Assembly: GCF_900106835.1 (NCBI RefSeq)
Contig: NZ_FNNR01000001.1
Coordinates: 409,182-473,181, forward strand
DNA: 64,000 nucleotides
Reading direction: 5' to 3'
DNA from: Arthrobacter sp. cf158
Lineage (GTDB): Bacteria; Actinomycetota; Actinomycetes; Actinomycetales; Micrococcaceae
This document shows, one piece after another, positions 26,961-36,207 of the stretch. Under the pieces are notes generated by a model, which saw only the letters and a program-made list of their open reading frames with translations, was not told the origin of the DNA and made no database searches. The position numbers and the translations under genes are program-made. Numbering within the stretch: position 1 is the first letter of the stretch; every line of letters starts with the position of its first letter.

Positions 26961-29621
26961 ATGCAGGCTGAGCACCTTGTAGGCCGGAACGCCGAACTGG
27001 ATCTGGCGACGGAAATATTGCGCCAGGAAGGCGCGGGAGCTGTGCTCCTGATCGCCGATCCGGGCATCGGCAAAACGGCCTTGGCCGCCGAAATTGCGGC
27101 CCGCCTGGCCGGGGAAATGGTGGTGATGCGGGTCCACGGGAGTCCAGCCCTGTCCGCTGTGCCCTATGGTGTCCTGGCTCCCTACCTCCTGGACCTCCCC
27201 GTGGAGCAGGCAACATCGCCTGTGGCCATCCTCCGCGAATTCTGGTCCCAGTTCGAGAAACGGCGCGGCGGTGCAGGCGCACGGCTGCTGCTGATCGTGG
27301 ACGACGCCCACGACCTCGATGAAGGCAGCACCCAGATCCTTGCCGAGCTGGTAACGGCAGGGTGGGCGCGGCTGGTGGCCACCAGCAGGCAACGGCCCGG
27401 CCTTCCAGCGGCACTGCTTCAGCTCTGGTATGACGGACTGGCGGAGAGGCTGGAACTTCATCCCCTTGACCGGGAGAGCGTCACCGAGCTTGCGGAAAAG
27501 ACCCTGGGCGGAACCGTCATGGCCAGCGCGGCCGACGTCCTGCATTCGGTGTCCGAGGGCAATCCGCTCCTGCTGCGCTGCCTCCTGGACGACTCGAGGG
27601 CGGATGGAAACCTGGTGCGGCGGAACGGAGTCTGGTTCCTTACCCGCGCACTCTCGGGCAGCGGCGAGGGCTTGGCTGAGGTAGTGCGCAACCGGGTACT
27701 CAGAACAAGCGAAGCTGAGCGGGAGGCGATGTACGTTATTGCGTTGTCCGAGCCCGTCCCTGCCGCCGTGCTGGATACACAGGTGGGCAGGGACACCGTG
27801 CGGGCGCTGATGGACAGCCGCTTGGTGCTCTCCACCAATGGACCCGGCAGTCCCCTCAAAATGTGGCACCCGATGTACAGCGAGGCCCTGCGCCAGATTG
27901 TTTCCCCTGCCCGCAGCCTCCAGATCCGCCAGCGCATGGTGCAGCACTTGCTCGCTGAGCCGCCAACGGCTGAAGGTTTGCTCCGCTCGGTGAGTTGGGC
28001 GCTGGACTGTGGCGCCGACGTCGAGGATGAACAGTTGCTGCAGGCAGCCTTCCTGGCCGCAAAACTGCTCCAGAACCCGCTGGCGATGGCTGCAGCCGGC
28101 AAGGTCCGCTCGGAGGCGCTGAAACCGAGGGCCCGTGCCGTGATGGCCATGGTCAATTACAACGACGGCGACTTCCGCAGTGCGGCACGATTGCTTGAAG
28201 ACGATGCCGGGTTCCTGGACGCTGATCCTTCCGGACCACTGGGCGCAGGGCTGTTGTGGGCTGCTGCGCGCGCGGCGATGGGGGATGCTTCTGCGGACAT
28301 CGTCTCTGACGCCAAGGCTGCGGCCACGGCACTGGTCGAGGGAATGCCGTCGTCGGACCCGGTGGTCGGGCTGGTGGGAAGGCATGCCAGAGCCTTGGAG
28401 CTGGCGGCGCTGGCCCATGACGGACGTTATGAAGAACTCCGTGCAGGCTTGGTGGAATTTGCTGACGGACTGGGAGAGGACCAGCCGGATCTGGTGATGA
28501 ACCGGGTCTTCCTGCTTGCCATGCACTGTGAGCTCCTGACGGTTCAGGGCCAAGCTGCCGAAGCACTGGAGGCAGGACGCGAGGCGCTGATGCTGCTGGA
28601 TGAGCACACGGATGACCTCCTGTACTTCAGTGACTTTGTCCTGGTCCGCTACACCTTGGCAGCCCTGGAGTCCGGGGATTGGGAGGCAGCCGCTGCGGCG
28701 CTGGACCGGTACGCTGCCAGTTCGGCCATGGGCCTCATTGTTTTTGGCGGAGACATCCAGACGCTCAAGGGCATGTTATTGCTGCGTCAGGGCCGCCTGG
28801 AGCAGGCCACAGAGCTCCTGGCGCCCGCAGTGGAGGCCCTCAGGATCAAGGACCCGCAAAGGCTGCGCAGCTTGGGCAACGCCCTGGCTTTTTATGCTGC
28901 GGGCAAGTCCGGCGATACTGCCCTCGCCCAGCGGTTGGCAGAGGAACAGGAAACAGCCGCAGCCGGGGGAGCCTACGTGGAAGCCCTCGCGGAGGTCTTC
29001 AGGCTCGCTGGGCAGGAGCTTCTCTCCAAGGGTTCGGGACTGGTCCAGCTCAGGGGCTTGCCGGAGGCGGGTTCGCTCCATCAATCGCCAGGAGTCCTGC
29101 TGCAGAACCTGGTCCTCCGGATGGAACTCGGTGATGCCACGGCCAGCGAATCGGTCCAGCAGACGGCATTGTCCATGTCCGGTGCCTGGGCAGCCGGCTG
29201 GCAGTCGATGGCCACGGCGCAGCTGGGCGGAGGGGGAGAGGCTTTGGTGAACGCCGGAAATCTTCTGGCCGCCGCCGGAATGCCTGGACCAGCCGCAGTG
29301 GCATTTGATAAGGCCGCCCTGTCCTTCGATGCCGAGGGAAAGCGCCCGGAGGCACGGCAGGCCGCGGTGCTTCGCGATGTCAGCGAAGCCAGCCTCGGCG
29401 ACGCCCTGGTCCATGATCCGAGCATCGAAGCAGACCGCTCCGTTCCGTTGACCCGGCGCGAACAGGACATCGTGGCATTGGCAGTATCCGGACTGACTGA
29501 CCGGCAGATCGCCGAAAAACTGATGGTCTCCGTACGGACGGTGGAAGGCCACCTGTACCGCAGCTACGCCAAGCTCGGCATTCGCCGGCGCGAAGATCTC
29601 GGGGCTGCCGTCCGTCATTGA
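26961..29621 (+). CDS. LAL-type LuxR family regulator with STAND ATPase domain (second of three)
   Basis: An 886-residue paralogue of the preceding protein. Walker A is IADPGIGKTALAAEIA near 31-46, Walker B is LLLIVDDAHDLDEGS near 110-124, and the Ala/Leu-rich middle is TPR-like. The C-terminal helix-turn-helix has LTRREQDIVALAVSGLTDRQ and VSVRTVEGHLYRSYAKLGI. The recognition helix SVRTVEGHLY is the same in both paralogues, so they may bind similar sites. The ATG at 26961 is chosen over a TTG 6 nt upstream; neither has a strong ribosome binding site. It ends 475 nt before the third family member. Confidence 0.88.
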   Translation: MQAEHLVGRNAELDLATEILRQEGAGAVLLIADPGIGKTALAAEIAARLAGEMVVMRVHGSPALSAVPYGVLAPYLLDLPVEQATSPVAILREFWSQFEKRRGGAGARLLLIVDDAHDLDEGSTQILAELVTAGWARLVATSRQRPGLPAALLQLWYDGLAERLELHPLDRESVTELAEKTLGGTVMASAADVLHSVSEGNPLLLRCLLDDSRADGNLVRRNGVWFLTRALSGSGEGLAEVVRNRVLRTSEAEREAMYVIALSEPVPAAVLDTQVGRDTVRALMDSRLVLSTNGPGSPLKMWHPMYSEALRQIVSPARSLQIRQRMVQHLLAEPPTAEGLLRSVSWALDCGADVEDEQLLQAAFLAAKLLQNPLAMAAAGKVRSEALKPRARAVMAMVNYNDGDFRSAARLLEDDAGFLDADPSGPLGAGLLWAAARAAMGDASADIVSDAKAAATALVEGMPSSDPVVGLVGRHARALELAALAHDGRYEELRAGLVEFADGLGEDQPDLVMNRVFLLAMHCELLTVQGQAAEALEAGREALMLLDEHTDDLLYFSDFVLVRYTLAALESGDWEAAAAALDRYAASSAMGLIVFGGDIQTLKGMLLLRQGRLEQATELLAPAVEALRIKDPQRLRSLGNALAFYAAGKSGDTALAQRLAEEQETAAAGGAYVEALAEVFRLAGQELLSKGSGLVQLRGLPEAGSLHQSPGVLLQNLVLRMELGDATASESVQQTALSMSGAWAAGWQSMATAQLGGGGEALVNAGNLLAAAGMPGPAAVAFDKAALSFDAEGKRPEARQAAVLRDVSEASLGDALVHDPSIEADRSVPLTRREQDIVALAVSGLTDRQIAEKLMVSVRTVEGHLYRSYAKLGIRRREDLGAAVRH

Positions 29622-29730
29622 CGGCAAGTCTCTTTGAGTACTCACAACCCCCTCTCCAGCCACTTGTTCCGGCATTCCCGCGGAATTTCACCAATCAATG
29701 GAGTAACACGCGGGTGTTTTGCGCCCAAAC

Positions 29731-29842
29731 CAAGTAGTGCCCCTCCGGGGGACTGAGTACAACAAGGTACCGGGCCGCAAAAAGCCCTGAAGTAATCGAG
29801 TACCAACTACTGGTGTACGGCGTCCGCCACCCCGGCAGTATT
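29731..29842 (+). promoter_or_regulatory. Promoter of third LAL-type gene, shared architecture with the glycan cluster
   Basis: Three blocks occur: CAAGTAGTGC at 29731-29740, the interrupted inverted repeat CGAGTA-N5-TACTGG at 29797-29813 (one mismatch), and GCCACCCC at 29826-29833. A -10-like AGTATT follows at 29837-29842. The same three blocks occur at identical spacing before the glycan cluster at 42.9-43.0 kb. The inverted repeat abuts where a -35 element would lie, the position expected for an activator that contacts RNA polymerase. Confidence 0.6.
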
Positions 29843-29960
29843 GATCTTGGAAGAACGGTTCAGCCCCAAGCATCACCGGGATTCCGAAAGTCGCATCATC
29901 CGCATCGGTGGTCTCTTTGAGCCGATGCACCGGCCACCGCAAGGTGGTCCGGCCCTGGAC

Positions 29961-30021
29961 GAAGCCGGCGGCGACAGAGTCTTCTGAGACCGAGACTCTC
30001 CCCCCAGCCGCCGCCGGCTTC
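29961..30021 (+). other. Long nested hairpin in the leader of the third LAL-type gene
   Basis: The 13-nt perfect arms GAAGCCGGCGGCG (29961-29973) and CGCCGCCGGCTTC (30009-30021) enclose a second pair AGAGTC/GAGACTCT. No T-run follows on either strand, so it is not a standard terminator. It would form in the leader RNA, about 75 nt before the start codon. Confidence 0.7.
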
Positions 30022-30095
30022 TAGGCCAGGTAGCCCTCCGCACCTCGCGGACATCAAACCTCCCGGACCCTGGGACTGCTGCTATTGGAGTGCGC

Positions 30096-32537
30096 ATGTT
30101 GCCGGATCCCTGGCTGGACGAAGACACCGTCACAGTCGGGCTGAGGCCATCAAACTTCCCGGACCGGACCCGCTTGCTGGACATTATCCTTTCCGCAGTA
30201 CCGTCTCCATCCACCAGCGGCATCGTGGTGGTAGGAGACCGTGGATCCGGAAAGAGCCACCTTCTGCTCTCCGTCAAAGCGGGGCTCCCGGACACCATGG
30301 ACGTCCGGACCTTCGCCGGAAAACCGGAGCTCAGGACTACGCGCTATGCCGCCTTGGGGGCAGCCTCTGCCCCGGGCGATGAAGAGACCTTGCCGCCGGG
30401 ATTCCACGTCCTCCGGGCCTTGACCAGCACCTTGGGTGCAGCTGAGTACCTGTACACGCCACCTGCGGGACGACGGCGAACCAGACGTCGGGCGCAACCG
30501 TCACGGCCGCCGCTGGTGCTGTTGGTGGACGACATCCACTACGTCGATCCGGCATCACTGGCTGTCCTGCTGCAACTCATTCCCGGTTTTGGGGCTACGC
30601 TCGTGGCCACTGCCGACAGCCGGAGACCCCTCCCGCCGGACCTCTACCAGTTGTGGGAGGACGGCTTCCTGGAGCAGTATTTCCTTCCACCGTTTACCTT
30701 CAACGAGGCTCATGCGTTGTGTGAGGCCGCTCTGGGGGGAAAGGTCCAGCGGCGGGCCAGCAGCCTTCTGGCGGCCATGAGCGGATTCAATGTGGGGCTC
30801 CTGGGCCTTGCGGTGGACGATGCCCGGCGCGCCCACCTCCTGGTGCAAAAGGACGGCTTCTGGACCATCGACGTGCGGGCGCAGTGCGACTGGCCCGGTG
30901 TTGTTGCACAGGTGCAGGCCGAAAATGCGGCCCGGCCGCCGGAGGAGCGTCAAGCACTGGAGCTGATCGCGCTTGCGGAGCCTGTGGCGTTGGAAGTGGT
31001 GGAGCACCACTTCGGCCAGCGGGCCGTGGAAGACCTGCTGGCGAACCACCACATCAGGGTGCTCCCCGGTCGGCCACCGCTGCTTCGCACCAGCTCGTGG
31101 TTGCGTGGCGAAGGTACCCGATTGTCTGTGCCGATGCCGCGGAGTGTGGCGCTGCGGCTGGGCGTCGAGGAACCGGCCCTGACTGTGGAGTCAGCCCCCA
31201 CCATGCTTCGCTGGATGACGTGGACCCTGGACTGCGGGCTGACACTCTCGGATGAGCTCCTCCTGGCCACTGCGCCCGCCGCTGACAGGCCATCGACAGC
31301 AGAACTTGCACTGAGGGCTGCCGCTGCGGTGTCGATGCCGGCCCACCAGGACGAAGCCAGGCTGCTGAGGGCGCGGGCGTTGATAGCCGAGGGCCAACTC
31401 ACTGAAGCGGCGCCCGAACTGCGGGAACTGGCAGTTGGAGGTTCTCCGCGGGTGAAAGCTGACGCGACGTCCCGTCTGCTGGCGTTGGAACTCCTGGGTG
31501 CAGTACCACGTGATGCAGTGGACGGGCCTGCCAGTCCGGACGATTCCCGGAGCGGGGCGGAACTGTCCAAGCAGCTGGTTCAGAACATCCGCGAAGCCGA
31601 ACGCCTCCTCCTCTCCGGGGCTGCCCCTGAGGCGTTGGAGGTGTCTACGGTGGCCATGGCTGCCATCAACGCAGATCCTGCCCTGGAGGTGTTCCGCCCG
31701 GGCGCAGTGCTCCGGCATGTGATGTGTCTGCGGAACAACCTTGCCTGGGGGCACGTGGATTCGCTTCTTGAGTGCCCTTCTGCTTTCGTGCTCCCCACGC
31801 ACTTGGCTCTTTGCTTGGAAGTGGGCCGCGGCTACGCCGAGCTGAGCCAAGGCCTTCCGCGTGCGGCGCGTGGCACGTTGGAGCCGGTCCTTGCAGAACT
31901 GCCCGACGCCGGCCTGCCGCCCGTTCTCGCCGTGGCGGCGGCCATGATGGCCTACTCAGAGGCACTGTGCGGCAACGCCATCCGCGCGATGGAACGCGTC
32001 CAGCAGAGTACAGCTGTCCTGGCACATCAGGACTTCCCTCCCGATGGCCTCCTGCCGCAGCTCAGCGCACTGTACATCGCAGCAGCACAGGACCAGGTGT
32101 CCGGGAAGTCCAGCCACCTGCTGGAACTGGCCGAACATGTCCATACCCAGGGCCACACCTTGCTGGAGGCCGAGGCAGTCTCGCTCCTGACGCTCAACCC
32201 AAGCTGCGCCGCCGTCGACGATCTTGTGATCCAGCGCCGCCTGGCCGGGCTGGCCGCTGCAGTTCACGGTGCCGGCGGGGCAGCATTGGGGACGTTTGCT
32301 TCGGCCTTGCTGGACAACGACCCCAAGACCCTCGAATCGGCCGGCAGGAGCCTTTCCGCGGACCGGCAATTTGCCCATGCCGCCATTTGCTATTCACGCG
32401 CGGCCAGTGGATACGAAGCGAAGACCCGCAACGCTGCGAGTCGTCGGGCCGCGGTGCTCGTTGAGCGGTTGCGCGCGGCGTTCGACAGCGGGGCCGTGCC
32501 GCCGCTGGGTTGGGTACCCGGGAGGGCCGGCGGCTGA
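30096..32537 (+). CDS. LAL-like STAND ATPase lacking the LuxR DNA-binding domain (third of three)
   Basis: An 813-residue protein. Walker A is VVVGDRGSGKSHLLLSVKAG, Walker B is LVLLVDDIHYVDPASLAVLL, and a long helical repeat region matches the layout of the two upstream LAL paralogues. The chain stops with RRAAVLVERLRAAF plus about 17 residues, exactly where the linker to the helix-turn-helix begins in the paralogues. No helix-turn-helix coding remnant lies in the 88 nt before sufS. It may act as a partner, sensor or antagonist of the LAL regulators (inference). The ATG at 30096 has GGAG 5 nt upstream. Confidence 0.82.
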   Translation: MLPDPWLDEDTVTVGLRPSNFPDRTRLLDIILSAVPSPSTSGIVVVGDRGSGKSHLLLSVKAGLPDTMDVRTFAGKPELRTTRYAALGAASAPGDEETLPPGFHVLRALTSTLGAAEYLYTPPAGRRRTRRRAQPSRPPLVLLVDDIHYVDPASLAVLLQLIPGFGATLVATADSRRPLPPDLYQLWEDGFLEQYFLPPFTFNEAHALCEAALGGKVQRRASSLLAAMSGFNVGLLGLAVDDARRAHLLVQKDGFWTIDVRAQCDWPGVVAQVQAENAARPPEERQALELIALAEPVALEVVEHHFGQRAVEDLLANHHIRVLPGRPPLLRTSSWLRGEGTRLSVPMPRSVALRLGVEEPALTVESAPTMLRWMTWTLDCGLTLSDELLLATAPAADRPSTAELALRAAAAVSMPAHQDEARLLRARALIAEGQLTEAAPELRELAVGGSPRVKADATSRLLALELLGAVPRDAVDGPASPDDSRSGAELSKQLVQNIREAERLLLSGAAPEALEVSTVAMAAINADPALEVFRPGAVLRHVMCLRNNLAWGHVDSLLECPSAFVLPTHLALCLEVGRGYAELSQGLPRAARGTLEPVLAELPDAGLPPVLAVAAAMMAYSEALCGNAIRAMERVQQSTAVLAHQDFPPDGLLPQLSALYIAAAQDQVSGKSSHLLELAEHVHTQGHTLLEAEAVSLLTLNPSCAAVDDLVIQRRLAGLAAAVHGAGGAALGTFASALLDNDPKTLESAGRSLSADRQFAHAAICYSRAASGYEAKTRNAASRRAAVLVERLRAAFDSGAVPPLGWVPGRAGG

Positions 32538-32538
32538 C

Positions 32539-32552
32539 GTGCTGTACAGCAC
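32539..32552 (+). promoter_or_regulatory. 14-bp palindrome upstream of sufS
   Basis: GTGCTGTACAGCAC is a perfect palindrome 74 nt before the sufS start, and a GATAAT -10-like hexamer follows near 32585. It could be an operator for the cysteine desulfurase genes. It does not match an Fe-S regulator site that I recognise. Confidence 0.3.
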
Positions 32553-32625
32553 ACCTGCGGCACCGCACGCAAGGTGTCTCCGTGGGATAATGAGGAGTCC
32601 CTGAAGGATTCCCAAGGAGCGCCCC

Positions 32626-33951
32626 TTGACTGCCGTATCAACCCCCGCCTCACTGCAGCGGTCCGTGCATGCCATGGACAACGCGGAGGTGTTGCGGATC
32701 CGGAACGACTTCCCGGTGCTGGATCAGCTGGTCAATGGCAAACCCTTGATCTACCTTGATTCCGGTGCCACCTCGCAGAACCCGCTCAGTGTCATCGAAG
32801 CCGAGCAGGAGTACTACGAGCAACGAAATGCTGCTGTTCATCGCGGTGCCCACCACCTTGCCGTGGAAGCCACCGAGGTGTTCGAGGACGCGCGCCAAAC
32901 TGTGGCGGACTTCGTCGGCGCCCAGTATGAGGAAACTGTGTGGACCTCCAATGCCACCGAGGGCCTCAACCTGATCAGCTACGCCCTCTCCAACGCTGCT
33001 CTGTGGGCAGCACAGGGGAGGGGCGGGTCCGCGCTCAAGGACCTGGCCATTGGTCCGGGCGACGAGATTGTGGTCACCGAGATGGAACATCACGCCAATC
33101 TCATCCCGTGGCAGGAACTGGCTTTCCGGACGGGTGCAGCCCTCAAATACATCCCCGTAACGGACCATGGCACCCTTCGGCTGGACGCTGCGGCTGAGCT
33201 CATTGGCGAGCGGACCAAGCTGCTGGCTTTCACCCACGCCTCGAATGTCCTTGGCACCATCAACCCAGTGGCGGAGCTTGTGGCCCTGGCCCGCCGGGTT
33301 GGAGCTTTGGTGGTCCTGGACGCCTGCCAGTCGGTGCCGCACATGGCCGTTGACGTCAAGGAACTGGACGTCGATTTCGCCGTGTTCTCCGGACACAAGA
33401 TGCTGGCGCCAACCGGTGTTGGCGTGCTCTACGGCAAGCAGGAGCTCCTGGATGTCCTGCCGCCGTTCCTGACAGGCGGCTCCATGATCACCACCGTCAC
33501 CATGGAACGCGCGGAATACCTGCCGGCACCGCAAAGGTTCGAGGCCGGCACCCAGCGCATCTCACAGGCTGTGGCGCTCGCAACCGCCGTTAATTACCTC
33601 ACCGAGACCGGGATCGACCGCATCCATGCGTGGGAAGCGACGCTGGGTCAGCGCCTGGTGAAGGGGCTTGAGACCATCGAAGGCATCCGGGTGGTCGGTC
33701 CGGCCTCCGGATCTGAGCGGATAGGTCTTGCGGCGTTCGACGTCGCCGGCGTCCACGCGCACGACGTCGGGCAGTTCCTTGACGATCGCGGCATCGCCGT
33801 CCGCGTCGGTCACCACTGCGCTCAGCCGCTGCACCGCCGTCTGGGCCTGACGGCCACTACCAGGGCGAGTACCTACCTCTACAACACCACGGACGACGTC
33901 GATGCCTTCCTCGACGCCGTATCAGGGGTGCGGGCTTACTTCCAGGCCTGA
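32626..33951 (+). CDS. sufS: SufS-type cysteine desulfurase
   Basis: A 441-residue class V aminotransferase-fold enzyme that takes sulfur from cysteine for Fe-S cluster assembly. N-terminal LIYLDSGATSQNP is followed by HRGAHHLAVEATEVFEDAR, the PLP-facing EMEHHANLIPWQ, the PLP lysine K258 in FSGHKMLAPTGVGVLYG, and catalytic Cys398 in RVGHHCAQPLHRRLG. The TTG at 32626 is preferred because AAGGAG lies 7 nt upstream. The gene for its likely partner SufU follows 83 nt later. In many actinobacteria a full suf operon lies elsewhere; whether this is a second copy cannot be told from the window. Confidence 0.92.
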   Translation: MTAVSTPASLQRSVHAMDNAEVLRIRNDFPVLDQLVNGKPLIYLDSGATSQNPLSVIEAEQEYYEQRNAAVHRGAHHLAVEATEVFEDARQTVADFVGAQYEETVWTSNATEGLNLISYALSNAALWAAQGRGGSALKDLAIGPGDEIVVTEMEHHANLIPWQELAFRTGAALKYIPVTDHGTLRLDAAAELIGERTKLLAFTHASNVLGTINPVAELVALARRVGALVVLDACQSVPHMAVDVKELDVDFAVFSGHKMLAPTGVGVLYGKQELLDVLPPFLTGGSMITTVTMERAEYLPAPQRFEAGTQRISQAVALATAVNYLTETGIDRIHAWEATLGQRLVKGLETIEGIRVVGPASGSERIGLAAFDVAGVHAHDVGQFLDDRGIAVRVGHHCAQPLHRRLGLTATTRASTYLYNTTDDVDAFLDAVSGVRAYFQA

Positions 33952-34034
33952 TCCCGGCACCGCCCGACACTCGGCACAGGCCCTGGGCCGCGCAGCCGTC
34001 AACCAACGATTTTTTAGAACAGGCAACAAGCACC

Positions 34035-34487
34035 ATGAGTCTTGACCAGTTGTACCAACAGATCATCCTGGACCATTCCAAGCAGCGGCATGGCAGCGGA
34101 CTGGCAGAAACGGACGCTCCCGCCGGCGCGTCCACCGGCCAATCGCACCAGCTGAATCCGGTCTGCGGAGATGAAGTGACGCTGCGGCTTGCCGTGGCGG
34201 ATGGCACTGTCCAGCAGATCCGTTGGGACGGTGCAGGCTGCTCCATCTCCATGGCGTCGGCCTCGGTGCTCAGCGAACTGGGCGAGGGCATGTCCGTGGA
34301 GGAACTCCACTCGGTGATCGATAATTTCCGGGAAGTTCTCCGGTCCCGCGGAAAGGTGCAGGCGGACCCGGAGATTCTGGGCGATGCCGCGGCCTTTGAA
34401 GGCGTTGCCCGCTACGCAGCCCGGGTTAAGTGCGCCATGATCTCTTGGGTGGCTGCCGAGGACGCGCTCAACCAAGCCACCGTCTAG
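34035..34487 (+). CDS. sufU: Fe-S cluster assembly sulfur-transfer protein SufU
   Basis: A 150-residue NifU-N/IscU-like protein that accepts sulfur from SufS. The three conserved cysteines are C44 in NPVCGDEVTL (with Asp46), C69 in WDGAGCSISMASAS and C133 in ARVKCAMISWVA. The roughly 18-20-residue insertion between the second and third cysteine regions fits zinc-binding SufU rather than IscU. It follows sufS and is convergent with nhaA, with only 21 nt between the stops. Confidence 0.92.
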   Translation: MSLDQLYQQIILDHSKQRHGSGLAETDAPAGASTGQSHQLNPVCGDEVTLRLAVADGTVQQIRWDGAGCSISMASASVLSELGEGMSVEELHSVIDNFREVLRSRGKVQADPEILGDAAAFEGVARYAARVKCAMISWVAAEDALNQATV

Positions 34488-34508
34488 CGGCCCCGAAGCA
34501 CTTCCGCG

Positions 34509-35825
34509 TCAGGCGCGGGCAAAGACGTCAGGCACGCCGTCGCCGTCGTCGTCCCGTTCTTCATCCGCTTGGACCTGGCGGTACCTCCGGTTGCGGGCCT
34601 TAAGTACGACGGCGGCCAGCAGCGCGGAGATCAGGGAACCAGCCAGGATGGCCACCTTGGCGTGGTCGTTGTGGGCCGATTCGGCACCGAAGCTCAACTC
34701 ACCGATCAGCAGCGACACGGTGAACCCGATGCCGGCCAGGAGTGCCAGGCCGAAGAGGTCGATCCAGGCAATGCTGGAATCGAGGCTGGCGCGGGTGGTC
34801 TTGGTGACCAGGAACGTTGTGCCGAAAACGCCCACTGCCTTGCCAACTACCAACGCCGCAACGATGCCCACGGCCACGGGGTCCGTGAGCGCGGCGCCCA
34901 TGCCGTCGAGTCCGCCCAAGGCAACGCCGGCGGAGAAGAACGCAAAGACCGGCACCGCGAATCCTGCAGAGAACGGGCGCAGACGGTGCTCGAAATGCTC
35001 AGCCAGCCCCTCGGCCGGTTCGTTCTTCTTTCCGCTGGCGAAGACCGGCACAGCGAAGCCCAACAACACGCCGGCCACGGTGGCATGGATACCGGAGGCA
35101 TGGACGAACCCCCAAGTGGCCAACGCGAGGGGCAGGAGCAGGTACCAGCTGCGGATTCGCTTCTGGACCAGGAACGTGAAGAGGGCAAGCGGCACCAGGG
35201 CAGCCAGGAGCATGAGCGGCTGGAGCCCCGTGGAGTAGAAGAAGGCAATGATGCCGATGGCGATGAGGTCGTCCACCACTGCCAGCGTCAAGAGGAATGT
35301 CCGGAGTGCGGCGGGGAGATGGGTGTTGATAACAGCAAGCACGGCCAGAGCGAAGGCAATGTCCGTGGCTGTGGGAATGGCCCAGCCCTGGAGGGTCTCA
35401 GGAGACCCAAGGTTGAAGAGGACGAAAATCAGGGCAGGGACCACCACGCCGCCAACAGCAGCGGCCACAGGAACGACTGCCCGGGCCGGCTTCCGTAGCT
35501 CACCGGCCACAAATTCGCGTTTCAGCTCAAGCCCGGCCAGGAAGAAGAACACCGCCAGCAGGCCGTCGGAGGCCCAATGGCCAAGGCTCAGCTCAAGATG
35601 CCACGGTTCATAACCGATCTTGAGATCGCGGAGCGCGAAGTAGCTGTCTGCTGCAGGGGAGTTGGCCCAGACGAGGGCGAGCACAGTGGCCGCCAGGAGG
35701 AGTGCGCCACCGACCGTTTCCGTGCGGAGAATGGCGAGGATTCTGCGGTACTCGGGGTACGTGGAGCGGGTAAAGACTTTGCTGGGGCTGCTGGTATTGG
35801 GCGACGGGGGAAGTTGTTGGGCCAC
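34509..35825 (-). CDS. nhaA: Na+/H+ antiporter NhaA
   Basis: A 438-residue inner-membrane antiporter with about 11-12 hydrophobic helices. The ion-binding aspartates are visible in the segments [20 protein letters not shown] and [20 protein letters not shown], and the first helices contain [18 protein letters not shown]. An Asp/Glu-rich cytoplasmic C-terminal tail ([18 protein letters not shown]) follows the last helix. It exchanges Na+ for H+ in pH and salt homeostasis. It appears monocistronic. Confidence 0.93.
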   Translation of the reverse strand: MAQQLPPSPNTSSPSKVFTRSTYPEYRRILAILRTETVGGALLLAATVLALVWANSPAADSYFALRDLKIGYEPWHLELSLGHWASDGLLAVFFFLAGLELKREFVAGELRKPARAVVPVAAAVGGVVVPALIFVLFNLGSPETLQGWAIPTATDIAFALAVLAVINTHLPAALRTFLLTLAVVDDLIAIGIIAFFYSTGLQPLMLLAALVPLALFTFLVQKRIRSWYLLLPLALATWGFVHASGIHATVAGVLLGFAVPVFASGKKNEPAEGLAEHFEHRLRPFSAGFAVPVFAFFSAGVALGGLDGMGAALTDPVAVGIVAALVVGKAVGVFGTTFLVTKTTRASLDSSIAWIDLFGLALLAGIGFTVSLLIGELSFGAESAHNDHAKVAILAGSLISALLAAVVLKARNRRYRQVQADEERDDDGDGVPDVFARA

Positions 35826-35925
35826 GAAGGCTCCTTCACTGGTGGGCGGGCGTTTGCGGGTACTGCAAAAAAACCGCCGACCAGACTTCCCGGCACACCA
35901 AGATCCATCTTACCCAACTGAGTAG

Positions 35926-35965
35926 CAGATCAGGCCGTTCTGAATGCTCAAAACGGCCTGATCTG
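35926..35965 (-). terminator. Hairpin downstream of the SCO4848-like gene
   Basis: Perfect 14-nt arms CAGATCAGGCCGTT and AACGGCCTGATCTG enclose 12 nt, 20 nt past the stop of the small membrane protein gene and upstream of nhaA. The stem is strong, but there is no clear T-run, so it may terminate inefficiently or be a barrier element. Confidence 0.55.
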
Positions 35966-35984
35966 TTACAGAGTGGGGTCAAAC

Positions 35985-36206
35985 CTACGCGACGAGGGCC
36001 GCGATTCCAATAGCCGCCGTCGCGAGTCCGAGCACCATGGAGATGGTGACCAGCACGACGTGGACCGTGAGGAACTTGGTGGCTTTGCCGGCCGCGTCCC
36101 GGGCGCGGGGATCCTTCATGACCCGCTTCAGGAACTGCGGCCACACCAGCAAGGACCAGGCGCCGGCAACGATCAGAACTACGGCCAGGATCGCAGGAAC
36201 CTGCAC
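35985..36206 (-). CDS. Small SCO4848-family membrane protein
   Basis: A 73-residue protein with two hydrophobic helices (about 5-23 and 47-71) separated by a basic loop LKRVMKDPRARDAAGKATKF. The pattern matches the actinobacterial SCO4848 family, whose function is unknown. It starts 1 nt after the stop of the DUF2505 gene, so the two are co-expressed. Confidence 0.8.
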   Translation of the reverse strand: MQVPAILAVVLIVAGAWSLLVWPQFLKRVMKDPRARDAAGKATKFLTVHVVLVTISMVLGLATAAIGIAALVA

Positions 36207-36207
36207 C

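Larger units (their letters stand above)
29622..30095 (+). promoter_or_regulatory. Non-coding stretch with promoter and leader of the third LAL-type gene
   Basis: No convincing gene lies here. The stretch contains a GAGTACTC palindrome (29636-29643), the shared promoter blocks at 29731-29842, and a large nested hairpin at 29961-30021. If transcription begins near 29849, the leader is about 245 nt long. The open frames on either strand are short and lack ribosome binding sites. Confidence 0.6.

Noticed and set aside
29688..29942. 84-codon minus-strand frame between the LAL-type genes
   Set aside because: It has no family resemblance and covers the shared promoter blocks; these are better explained as regulatory DNA.
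29847..29987. 46-codon plus-strand frame (TTG start) ahead of the third LAL-type gene
   Set aside because: The peptide looks plausible (SPKHHRDSESRIIRIGG), but its start coincides with the predicted transcription start, it lacks a ribosome binding site and its third-position GC is lower than in the neighbours.
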